In this document: positions 1 to 6,582 of the stretch, piece after piece
Numbering within the stretch: the stretch's first letter is position 1
Layout: every line of letters begins with the position of its first letter
NCBI GenBank assembly: GCA_017419465.1
Contig: JAFOLE010000188.1
Location: forward strand, 1 to 7,919
Direction of reading: 5' to 3'
DNA length: 7,919 nt
DNA from: Solobacterium sp.
Lineage (GTDB): Bacteria > Bacillota_I > Bacilli_A > Erysipelotrichales > Erysipelotrichaceae
The notes under the pieces: generated by a model
Told to the model about the DNA's origin: nothing
What the model saw: only the letters and a program-made list of their open reading frames with translations
Databases searched by the model: none
Position numbers and translations under genes: made by a program

Positions 1-1
1 C

Positions 2-472
2 CGGAGAACGGCCATCATTGAAACCATGAACTTTGCATTCCCGACAATCATTACCTCCGGTTCGATTCTTGCGGCATCCGGAATCCTGATCGGAAACATG
101 ACTTCGGAAGCGACCATCTGCGGGATTGGTCAGTGCCTGGGAAGAGGAACCATCATATCGATTATTCTTGTTATGTTTGTACTGCCTCAGATCCTGCTGG
201 TTGGAGACAAACTGATTGATCATACTTCATTTGAAGTGAAGCGGAAGGAACGCACCGTTTCGCATGGCATGACACGAGTTGACGGATTTGTCAGCGGAAC
301 AATCAACGGCAAGGTAAACGGCTATGTCAACGGTCTGGTTGACGGGGAAGTGAATGTAACGCTGGTATCCGGCAACGCACAGACGGAAACAGCCGGACAG
401 CCGCCGGAAGAACTGCAGCCACCGGCAGAAACAGAATCAACGGAACAGGAAGGAGGCGATCACCATGAATAA
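2..472 (+). CDS. MMPL/RND-family membrane transporter, C-terminal end (5' truncated by window edge)
   Basis: The frame is open to the left edge (it reads RRTAIIET before the first Met at 26), so this is the end of a longer gene and Met26 is internal. Two hydrophobic helices are visible: one around FAFPTIITSGSILAASGILI, and a second around GTIISIILVMFVLPQILLVG followed by DKLID. This Thr-Ser-Gly helix plus a 'LPxxLxxxD' closing helix is the typical end of the second MMPL membrane domain of RND-superfamily transporters, which move lipids, polyketides or peptides across the cytoplasmic membrane. After the last helix comes a basic stretch (KRKERT) and a predicted cytoplasmic tail with six [V/I]-[D/S/N]-G-x tetrapeptides (278-349). 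It ends in a Pro/Glu/Thr-rich acidic tail. The stop overlaps the start of the next gene by 8 bases, so the two are probably co-transcribed and translationally coupled. The substrate cannot be told from this fragment. Confidence 0.82.
   Translation, partial: RRTAIIETMNFAFPTIITSGSILAASGILIGNMTSEATICGIGQCLGRGTIISIILVMFVLPQILLVGDKLIDHTSFEVKRKERTVSHGMTRVDGFVSGTINGKVNGYVNGLVDGEVNVTLVSGNAQTETAGQPPEELQPPAETESTEQEGGDHHE
451..456 (+). promoter_or_regulatory. Ribosome binding site of the GLUG surface protein
   Basis: A perfect AGGAGG lies 8 bases before the ATG at 465, inside the 3' end of the transporter gene. It fixes the start of the large downstream gene, which is also supported by the signal peptide that begins there. 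Confidence 0.85.
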
Positions 473-3400
473 ACTGCGTCATGTGTTATTCAGTGTTCTG
501 ATGTTCTTCTCACTGTTCTGTACGCTGCCTGCTGTTTCTGCAGAAGAAGATACAGAAGACGTAATCTATATCGGGAATACGGAAGAATTTCTGACGTTCC
601 TGAAACAGTGCAATTATGATGCATGGAGTTACGGAAAAGTCTTCGAACTTCGTGCGGATATCAATCTTTCCGAAGAAGCATTCTCCACTGCTCCGGTATT
701 TGCCGGAACCCTGAATGGAAACGGACATACGGTTTCCGGAATTCAGTTAACAGCGGAATCCTCTCCTGCAGGGTTGTTCCAGGTCATCACAAAAGACGGT
801 GCAGTGGAAAACCTGAATGTCTCCGCAACCATCACACCAAAGGGAACACAGGTGAATACCGGCGGCATTGCCGGTATCAATAACGGCATTATCCGTTCCT
901 GCTCCTTCACCGGAACCGTGAAAGGCACACGCAATACCGGAGGTATTGCCGGCATCAACACCGCATCCGGAATGATTCTGAACGGTTCGGTCAGCGGAAT
1001 GCTGTATGGACAGACAACGACCGGAGGCATTGCCGGATACAACCTTGGCACAATAACCGGTTCGGAGAACAATGCCTATGTCAATACAGATGCGGATGAT
1101 ACCGAACTGAGCGCAGGCAATATCAGCTTTGGCATCTCCCCGGATGCGAAATCGGTGATTTCCCAGGAAAGCGGAATCGTTCGTTCCGACACGGGAGGGA
1201 TTGCCGGCTACTCGGATGGATCTGTGATTCTGTGCCGCAATAAAGGCACAGTCGGTTATCCGCAGGTTGGCTATAACACCGGCGGTATTGTCGGACGCTC
1301 CGACGGGCATTTGCTGGGCTGCACCAACTATGCGAAGGTATTCGGACGGAAAGATATCGGCGGCATTGTCGGTCAGGCAGAACCGGATATCTCAGCGAAT
1401 GTTTCCGCTTCTGCTGCAGCAGCACTGTCCAGTGAACTGTCAGTACTGGAAACCAGCGTGCAGTCGCTGGAAAGCCACGCGGAAGAAACCGATGCACAGC
1501 TGCGTAACCGGATCGATTCCATCAATGGTTATGTCGCTAATGCAAAAGATGCGTTAGCAGACCTTTCAGACTATCAGAGGACAGAAATCAGTCAGGATGA
1601 TCTGGAAGGGATTGAATCCAGACTGCAGGATCTGAATCTATCGGATCTGGCAGACCGTGTCGATGTGGATGAAATCCGGTCCCGCACCGAAGCGTTCCGT
1701 GATCATGCGGAAGATGAAGTCAGTGTTCTGCAGCAGATTGATCTGAAAAGCGCAAACAGTGATCTGATTGCGTCGGTGGCAGGATTAAGCGATCAGGCTG
1801 ATGTACTGCGGCAGGAAGTTGCCGGCAAGGCGGATGCACTGGTGGCAGATGCCAACCGCATCACAAATTCCATTACTTCCATTGAAACAACACTGAACAA
1901 CGCCCTGTATGATCTTCAGCATCCGGAAGAATGGGTGCAGGATACATCGGATTCCAATGTGGACGCGGTTCTGCTTGGAAAGATTGAATCGTGTACAAAC
2001 CGCGGTGAAGTGTCAGGCGCCCTGAATGTCGGCGGCATTGCCGGAGCGATGGGAATCGAGTATACGGCGGATCCGGAAGATGATATCAGCGCAGAGCTGG
2101 ATGGATCGACAAAGAAGCAGTATGAACTGAAATGCATACTGGAACGGGATGTAAATGACGGAGTTGTTCGTACGGTAAGAAATGATATCGGCGGCATTGC
2201 GGGACGAATGGACCTTGGTCTGATTCTTCACTGTGAAAGCTATGGGGATGTCTGTTCTGCAAGCGGGGATGAGGTCGGCGGGATCGCCGGCATCGCCGCC
2301 GCAGTCGTTCGCGGCAACTATGTTAAGTGCAGACTGTCCGGAGGCTCAGCAGTCGGCGGCATTGTCGGAGCAGGCACAGCCGGCACGGTTTCCGGTTCTT
2401 CCAGTGTCGTTGATTCCAATATTTCGATGGTCAGCATCCTCGATGCGACAGAATCGTATGGTGCGATCGCAGGCACCGATACAGGAACATTTACGAATAA
2501 CGTATTTGTCTCCGATGATCTTTCCGGTATTAACAATGCAAGCTATGCGGGAAGAGCGGAACCGGTCAGTTATGAGTTCCTGCGGGAAAATTATGAACTG
2601 CCGGCAAAATTTCGGGATTTCACGCTGAAGTTTGTGGCAGATGATGAGGAATTAAAAGAAATTCACTTTGAGTATGGGGATTCTTTTACGGAAGCAGATA
2701 TGCCGGAAATCCCGCTGAAAGACGGAATGTATGCATATTATGACCGTACGGATCTGACCAGTCTGCATCAGGATACCGTCGTAACTGCTGTCTACAGCTC
2801 TGATCTCACGGCATTATCCAGCACGGAGTCCAGATCAAACGGACGTTCGATCTTTTACATAAAGGGTCATTTTGACAACAAAGCGGAACTGACGGTCACG
2901 GCAGAACCGCATGACAGTGCGTCATTTAAAGTAGCTCGGAATTCGTTATGGGATGCGATCGTCTCGTACATCAGAAGTCCGGGCAAAGGGCTCGCATATG
3001 ATGTGCTGGAACAGTGGCATCTGACAATGCCGGAGGATGGAGCCTCCTTCCATGAAGTGCGGTATTTACTGCCGGGAACACTTACGGATACCTATCAGAT
3101 GTATCTAAGAACCGATGGCGGCTGGCATCGTATTACTTCCGATGAAGTCGGAAGATATGCAGTGTTTGAAGTGGAAGGCTCAGAAGCTGATCTTGCGGTG
3201 CTGAGTGCGATTCCGGGCTGGTGGATCTATGCCCTGCTTGGATACATCGTTGTGATGATCGTACTGATTATTGCCATGCGTCATTCCAGAGACCGCAGGA
3301 AGAAAACACATGAGGCCATTCGCAGCCGGATTGCGATGGATCGCAGACTGCAGATTGCAGTAGCTGCAGCTTCCGTATTCGGCATCGCTGTCCTTGGTGC

Positions 3401-4649
3401 AGGCATCTGGTTCCTGCATTCCGCTGCGTCCGGCGGATTAAAAGCCTGCCAGCTGATTAGGGAATATACGAATACGAAACCACTGGCGATGGAAGGTTCA
3501 CTGCATCTGAAAGTCGGCAATCAGGATACCGAAGAAACCTTCCTGATTCAGGAAGATGAATCCGGAATCACCGTCATAACAATGAATGATCTGTCTCTGT
3601 ACTACAGTCAGAACAAACTGTATCTCGAAAACGGCAGAGCATTTGAGATCGGCAGTCTGGCGCCGGATTACGGCAGCCTGCCGGTGCTGGTATCCGAAAT
3701 CTTTGAACATGCAGGCATTCATACTGCTGCGGAAGGCGATGAGACGGTATACAGTCTGACTGCTTCGCAGGACAGCGCTGAAGAGCTGTTAAAGATTCTG
3801 CTGGCGGAATATGCGGATGAGCTGCCGGATCTCAAATCCGTGGATGTCAGCGTAAGTGAACATAATGCAGCATTAAGCAGTATCGAGCTGAATACTGCAG
3901 GTGTTCTGAAAAACGCAGACAAGACCGCTTATGATGTGCATTGTGTGCTGACAACACGTGATCCGTCAGTCTATACACTGGCTATACCGGAAGCAGTAAA
4001 AACGGCAGTGGCCGAGAACCGGCCGGCAGATACGGTTTTATCCAAAGACTATATGGAACTGCTGTCCGGATGGGCAATGCTTACCCACAGCGAATCGATG
4101 AGTGCGAGGGTAACCGTCAGTGCAGATGCGGATCTGGTGAATCTGAACGATATGCTGCAGTATCACCGCAATTACAATAACGGGAATCCGATCCGGTCCA
4201 TACAGAAGGGCAATCTGGTCGTCTATTTCAACGAACATGCCATGTGCACGGAAAACGGGGAATTGCTTGCGGCAGATGATGCACATGCCAGTCTGGCAAA
4301 GACCGGAATACTTCCGGAGCTCCTGTATGAAATTTCGATGAACGGCTCGTTTGATGTATCTTCGGCAGATTCCGCAAAAGTCTTTACGATCAAACTCGAT
4401 GAAGCATCAATCACTGCTGTGAAGGAAGCGATCCTTGCGGAACATTCTGATCTGTTAACCGATCTCAGCAGCGGATCGATCCTGATCGCACTGAATAACG
4501 GAAAGATCACCCGGATCAACTGTACGCTGAGCGGCGCTGCAGAGCTGCCGGATGAATCCATACCATTATCAATCAATGCGGAGTCAACCATTGACTACAG
4601 TGATACCTATACCATTCCAGACCGCGTAAAGAACGCATTGGAGGAATAG
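465..4649 (+). CDS. Large GLUG-repeat surface protein with coiled coil, two membrane helices and duplicated ectodomain
   Basis: A 1394-residue secreted, membrane-anchored protein. Residues 1-26 are a signal peptide (hydrophobic core, cleavage after AVSA). Residues 33-110 look like the cap of a beta-solenoid. GLUG-type repeats with the GGI[A/V]G core occur at residues 133, 159, 187, 244, 273 and 299, then at 523, 576, 605 and 631, with a degenerate GAIAG at 666. Between the blocks, about residues 316-487 are heptad-like, Leu/Asp/Ser-rich and probably coiled coil. Residues 719-777 resemble an InlB B-repeat-like beta domain (ending VVTAVY). Transmembrane helices lie at about 919-938 and 963-985, separated by an Arg/Lys-rich loop, so both large parts should be outside the cell. 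Residues 1005-1356 appear to be two copies of one domain. GLUG repeats are known from bacterial surface proteins, some adhesive. Its place between an MMPL transporter and a kinase suggests an accessory or adaptor role for the transporter, which is inference; adhesion is the alternative. Confidence 0.88.
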   Translation: MNKLRHVLFSVLMFFSLFCTLPAVSAEEDTEDVIYIGNTEEFLTFLKQCNYDAWSYGKVFELRADINLSEEAFSTAPVFAGTLNGNGHTVSGIQLTAESSPAGLFQVITKDGAVENLNVSATITPKGTQVNTGGIAGINNGIIRSCSFTGTVKGTRNTGGIAGINTASGMILNGSVSGMLYGQTTTGGIAGYNLGTITGSENNAYVNTDADDTELSAGNISFGISPDAKSVISQESGIVRSDTGGIAGYSDGSVILCRNKGTVGYPQVGYNTGGIVGRSDGHLLGCTNYAKVFGRKDIGGIVGQAEPDISANVSASAAAALSSELSVLETSVQSLESHAEETDAQLRNRIDSINGYVANAKDALADLSDYQRTEISQDDLEGIESRLQDLNLSDLADRVDVDEIRSRTEAFRDHAEDEVSVLQQIDLKSANSDLIASVAGLSDQADVLRQEVAGKADALVADANRITNSITSIETTLNNALYDLQHPEEWVQDTSDSNVDAVLLGKIESCTNRGEVSGALNVGGIAGAMGIEYTADPEDDISAELDGSTKKQYELKCILERDVNDGVVRTVRNDIGGIAGRMDLGLILHCESYGDVCSASGDEVGGIAGIAAAVVRGNYVKCRLSGGSAVGGIVGAGTAGTVSGSSSVVDSNISMVSILDATESYGAIAGTDTGTFTNNVFVSDDLSGINNASYAGRAEPVSYEFLRENYELPAKFRDFTLKFVADDEELKEIHFEYGDSFTEADMPEIPLKDGMYAYYDRTDLTSLHQDTVVTAVYSSDLTALSSTESRSNGRSIFYIKGHFDNKAELTVTAEPHDSASFKVARNSLWDAIVSYIRSPGKGLAYDVLEQWHLTMPEDGASFHEVRYLLPGTLTDTYQMYLRTDGGWHRITSDEVGRYAVFEVEGSEADLAVLSAIPGWWIYALLGYIVVMIVLIIAMRHSRDRRKKTHEAIRSRIAMDRRLQIAVAAASVFGIAVLGAGIWFLHSAASGGLKACQLIREYTNTKPLAMEGSLHLKVGNQDTEETFLIQEDESGITVITMNDLSLYYSQNKLYLENGRAFEIGSLAPDYGSLPVLVSEIFEHAGIHTAAEGDETVYSLTASQDSAEELLKILLAEYADELPDLKSVDVSVSEHNAALSSIELNTAGVLKNADKTAYDVHCVLTTRDPSVYTLAIPEAVKTAVAENRPADTVLSKDYMELLSGWAMLTHSESMSARVTVSADADLVNLNDMLQYHRNYNNGNPIRSIQKGNLVVYFNEHAMCTENGELLAADDAHASLAKTGILPELLYEISMNGSFDVSSADSAKVFTIKLDEASITAVKEAILAEHSDLLTDLSSGSILIALNNGKITRINCTLSGAAELPDESIPLSINAESTIDYSDTYTIPDRVKNALEE
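4640..4644 (+). promoter_or_regulatory. Ribosome binding site of the cytidylate-kinase-like gene
   Basis: GGAGG lies 7 bases before the ATG at 4652 and is embedded in the last codons of the preceding gene. It supports the 4652 start and translation from the same transcript. Confidence 0.8.
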
Positions 4650-4651
4650 AC

Positions 4652-5266
4652 ATGCGAAACACAATCATTTGCATCGGGAGACAGTTCGGAAGCGGAGGAC
4701 ATGAAATTGCACTGCGCACCGGAACAAAAACAGGACTTAAAGTGTATGACGAGGAAATGATCACGCTCGCCTGCGGAAAGGGAGAAGTCCGGGAAGAGAT
4801 CCTCCGCCCGGAAGATGAACGGCCGGTCAATCCATTTCTGTTCCGCACCATGCATGAAGGAAATGAGAAGGTCAACAGGACCAAGCCGGCAGGGGATGTC
4901 CTGTTTGATCTGCAGTCCATGGTGATTAAAGATCTGGCGAAAGCCGGTGACTGCATTATCGTAGGCAGATGCGCGGATGCTGTGCTGAAGCAGGAAGAAA
5001 TCGATGTGCTGTCGGTCTTTATCCAGGCGCCGTTTGATCAGCGGGTGAAGCGGAAGATGGAGCTGGAAAACCTCCCGCTTGGAAAGACTGTAAAACTGGT
5101 CACTCGCACGGACAGGCACCGGAAAAAGTATTACGAGAGTCATACCGGAAACGAATGGGGTGCCGGAAGCACTTACGATCTGCTGTTTGATACCGGAACC
5201 ATGACATTCGATGAAGTGGCAGATCAGATTGTGACGGAATATCGTAAGCGGAAAGCCGCCTGTTAA
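4652..5266 (+). CDS. Cytidylate-kinase-like P-loop family protein
   Basis: A 204-residue cytoplasmic protein. The N-terminus carries the P-loop GRQFGSGGHE (residues 9-18), which matches the GR-x-x-GSGG signature of the 'cytidylate kinase-like' family (Pfam Cytidylate_kin2). A central strand IIVGRCAD (102-109) has the conserved Gly-Arg-Cys-Ala-Asp. An arginine-rich lid follows, with TRTDRHRKKYYES (151-163), TGNEWG (165-170) and YDLLFDTG (175-182). Length and motif order fit the whole family, so the gene is intact. Members are annotated as nucleoside monophosphate kinases by similarity. Many genomes also have a true cmk, and the substrate of this subfamily is poorly established, so I give no symbol. 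It starts 2 bases after the GLUG protein gene and has its own RBS, making it the last gene of the operon. Its role there could be signalling or metabolic and cannot be read from the sequence. Confidence 0.87.
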   Translation: MRNTIICIGRQFGSGGHEIALRTGTKTGLKVYDEEMITLACGKGEVREEILRPEDERPVNPFLFRTMHEGNEKVNRTKPAGDVLFDLQSMVIKDLAKAGDCIIVGRCADAVLKQEEIDVLSVFIQAPFDQRVKRKMELENLPLGKTVKLVTRTDRHRKKYYESHTGNEWGAGSTYDLLFDTGTMTFDEVADQIVTEYRKRKAAC

Positions 5267-5274
5267 GAATCAGG

Positions 5275-5309
5275 AACAGAATCTGTAACAGATGCAGGTT
5301 CTGTTTTTT
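5275..5309 (+). terminator. Intrinsic terminator of the transporter/GLUG/kinase operon
   Basis: An 11-bp stem (AACAGAATCTG at 5275-5285 against CAGGTTCTGTT at 5295-5305, with one G-U pair) has a 9-base loop and runs into a T6 tract at 5304-5309. It begins 9 bases after the kinase stop codon. Confidence 0.82.
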
Positions 5310-5413
5310 CTGTGAAGGGATTTTGAACCGAGGCAGGCAAATGCCTGTGTTTAAACGGTCATTCTCTGAGGGAGAAATGTGTTGTTCCCTCCGCCCACCC
5401 GTCAGATGTATTC

Positions 5414-5438
5414 ATGCCTGCATAATGCAGGCATTTTT
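5414..5438 (+). terminator. Terminator-like hairpin at the left end of repeat copy A
   Basis: A perfect 9-bp stem, ATGCCTGCA (5414-5422) and TGCAGGCAT (5426-5434), with a TAA loop is followed by T5 and then more T-rich sequence. The same hairpin recurs at 6441-6461 directly after the dipeptidase gene, where it serves as that gene's terminator. Confidence 0.72.
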
Positions 5439-5488
5439 GTTTGTTTTATGACTGGGACATTTTGACCCGTTTTTGTTTGAGAAAGGAA

Positions 5489-5548
5489 ATGAAGGATGGA
5501 ATAGGAAATGGCTTTGCCATTCCCTGTTTATGGTTCCCCGCTGCATAA
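5489..5548 (+). pseudogene. Truncated remnant of the small membrane protein gene in copy A
   Basis: The ATG at 5489 opens a frame reading MKDGIGNGFAIP-CLWF-PAA-stop. The copy at 6525 reads MKDGIGNGFAIP-VYGV-PAA and continues for 122 more residues. Relative to copy B, one C is inserted after the Ile codon and one G is lost ten or so bases later, so the two frameshifts cancel. The frame then ends where copy A jumps to the right-hand block. This is seen directly. Calling it a gene remnant depends on the 6525 ORF being a real gene. Confidence 0.5.
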
Positions 5549-5604
5549 TTCGAAACATATCCATGCGGGTCTGAGTCAGGAATGTTTCTGTCAATCAGGA
5601 AGAT

Positions 5605-5637
5605 ACGGATGGGACTGTCTCATCCGTTTTCTTTTTT
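5605..5637 (+). terminator. Strong intrinsic terminator just upstream of the dipeptidase promoter
   Basis: A 10-bp stem, ACGGATGGGA (5605-5614) with TCTCATCCGT (5618-5627), has one G-U pair and a CTG triloop. It is followed by T4-C-T6 (5627-5637). It would insulate the dipeptidase gene from any upstream transcription. No gene precedes it closely, so it may end a short non-coding transcript or serve as read-through backup. Confidence 0.75.
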
Positions 5638-5660
5638 GTGCGGAAGGAACCGGCTATAAT
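5632..5660 (+). promoter_or_regulatory. Promoter candidate for the VanX-like lipoprotein gene
   Basis: A perfect TATAAT (5655-5660) lies 20 bases before the ATG at 5681. At 17-bp spacing the -35 position falls in the T-tract of the preceding terminator (5632-5637), which is a poor match to TTGACA. Transcription would begin near 5667, leaving a leader of about 14 bases that contains the RBS-like GGGATGGGG (5667-5675). Confidence 0.5.
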
Positions 5661-5680
5661 GCAGATGGGATGGGGTGAAT

Positions 5681-6439
5681 ATGAGAACGATGGGACTGAA
5701 ACGGATTGGCCTGCTACTGGGATGCATCATACTGACCGGCTGCGGCGCGAATGCAGAGAAAGAGGAAACAGGAATGGAAACAGTTCAGGAAGACGGCATT
5801 CAGCTGTCGGACGATGCGTCTGATTTTGTGCTGTTAACGGATGCAGTGCCGGATGCGATTCTGGAGATCCGGTATTATTCCACCTATAACTTTGTGGGAG
5901 AACGGATCCGTGGCTATGAAGAGCCGCTGGCATTTCTGACAAAGGAAGCAGCGCAGGCATTGCGGGAAGTCAGTGATGAAGTGAAGGGAAAGGGCTACCG
6001 TCTGAAAATCTATGATGCCTACCGGCCGCAGATGGCGGTATCACACTTTGTGGAATGGGCAAAGGATGTGGACGATGTCCGGATGAAGGAGTACTTCTAT
6101 CCGGAGCTTGAGAAAGATGTGCTGTTTCCGCAGTGCTATATCATGGAGCACTCCGGTCACAGCCGGGGCAGTACGGTCGATCTGACGCTGTTTGATATGA
6201 AGCTGGAAAAGGAAGTGGATATGGGCGGCACGTTTGATTACTTCGGCGAGCTCAGCCATCCGGATTATAAGGAGATTACGGACGAGCAGTATGCCAACCG
6301 CATGATCCTGCGGGATGCCATGCTGGCACACGGATTCCAGCCGCTGGAAACCGAGTGGTGGCATTTCACCCTGAAAGAGGAGCCGTATCCGGATACGTAT
6401 TTCACCTTTCCGATCAGCCTCCGTTCGCTTTCGAACTAG
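5681..6439 (+). CDS. VanX/DdpX-family D-Ala-D-Ala dipeptidase lipoprotein (peptidase M15D)
   Basis: Predicted zinc dipeptidase that splits D-alanyl-D-alanine, anchored by lipid outside the cell. From the ATG at 5681 it has 252 residues. A lipoprotein signal ends in LTGC with the lipidated Cys21, followed by a short acidic linker. The catalytic domain has DAYRP (112-116, with the Arg that corresponds to the transition-state-stabilising Arg of VanX) and SGHSRGSTVD (158-167, zinc ligands His160 and Asp167). It also has DMGGTFD (180-186) and ETEWWH (223-228, catalytic Glu225 and zinc ligand His228). All key residues are present, so it is probably active. VanX itself is cytoplasmic. This extracytoplasmic form is more likely to act in peptidoglycan turnover or dipeptide salvage, which is inference, and no vanH, vanA or vanRS neighbours are visible. 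A GTG at 5675 would add two residues. I prefer the ATG because its spacing to the G-rich RBS and TATAAT is better. Confidence 0.9.
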   Translation: MRTMGLKRIGLLLGCIILTGCGANAEKEETGMETVQEDGIQLSDDASDFVLLTDAVPDAILEIRYYSTYNFVGERIRGYEEPLAFLTKEAAQALREVSDEVKGKGYRLKIYDAYRPQMAVSHFVEWAKDVDDVRMKEYFYPELEKDVLFPQCYIMEHSGHSRGSTVDLTLFDMKLEKEVDMGGTFDYFGELSHPDYKEITDEQYANRMILRDAMLAHGFQPLETEWWHFTLKEEPYPDTYFTFPISLRSLSN

Positions 6440-6582
6440 CATGCCTGCATAATGCAGGTATGTTTTTTGTTTGTTTTTTATATCTGGGCGCATTTTGCCC
6501 CATTTTTTGTTTTGAGGAAAGGAGATGAAGGATGGGATAGGAAATGGCTTTGCCATTCCTGTTTATGGTGTCCCCGCTGCAT
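6440..6582 (+). repeat. Dispersed repeat, copy B, left block
   Basis: This 143-bp block aligns with 5413-5546 and begins at the same CATGCCTGC, immediately after the dipeptidase stop codon. Both copies share the hairpin, T-tracts, a GGG/CCC mini-hairpin (here 6486-6500), the RBS-like purine run and the opening 12 codons of the small ORF. Beyond 6582 the two copies diverge until the right-hand block at 7024. Confidence 0.85.
6441..6468 (+). terminator. Terminator of the dipeptidase gene, within repeat copy B
   Basis: A 9-bp stem ATGCCTGCA/TGCAGGTAT (one G-U pair) with a TAA loop is followed by G and T6 (6463-6468). It starts 2 bases after the stop codon at 6439. A weaker 4-bp hairpin GGGC/GCCC with T6 at 6503-6508 follows and may act in tandem. 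Confidence 0.75.

Larger units (their letters stand above)
5413..5569 (+). repeat. Dispersed repeat, copy A (short form)
   Basis: Positions 5413-5546 align with 6440-6582 at high identity: a few substitutions, several 1-2 base indels, and a shared exact core around ATAGGAAATGGCTTTGCCAT (5501-5520). The next 23 bases (5547-5569) are identical to 7024-7046. The unit contains a hairpin with a T-tract, a second weaker GGG/CCC hairpin with a T-tract (5454-5475), a purine-rich RBS-like stretch, and an ATG-initiated mini-ORF. No transposase or terminal inverted repeats are seen. Confidence 0.85.
5267..5674. other. Intergenic region without an intact gene: three terminators, repeat copy A, promoter
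   Basis: I see no credible intact gene in these roughly 400 bases. They hold the operon terminator (5275-5309) and a short perfect dyad CAGGCA-AA-TGCCTG (5334-5347). A weaker dyad GAGGGA/TCCCTC follows (5368-5373 with 5386-5391). Then come the truncated dispersed repeat (5413-5569) with its own hairpin, another strong terminator (5605-5637), and a -10 box for the dipeptidase gene. The only sizeable reverse ORF (5412-5594) has no recognisable features and spans the repeat. Confidence 0.7.

Noticed and set aside
855..1373. DNA-level tandem repeat or CRISPR-like array in the GGIAG region
   Set aside because: The recurring GGCGGCATTGCCGG-like bases encode GLUG protein repeats with variable spacing and diverged codons. 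There are no uniform repeats and spacers.
743..1497. Long reverse-strand ORFs opposite the GLUG gene
   Set aside because: They are shadows of a strongly coding forward frame with regular repeats and no independent start signals.
5412..5594. Reverse 60-residue ORF across repeat copy A
   Set aside because: It is low-complexity and basic with no RBS, and it is not preserved as the same frame in copy B.
5681..6439. Part of a vancomycin-resistance operon
   Set aside because: Only a VanX-family gene is present. No vanH, ligase, vanRS or vanY is visible on either side, the protein has a lipoprotein signal, and family members are common outside resistance clusters.
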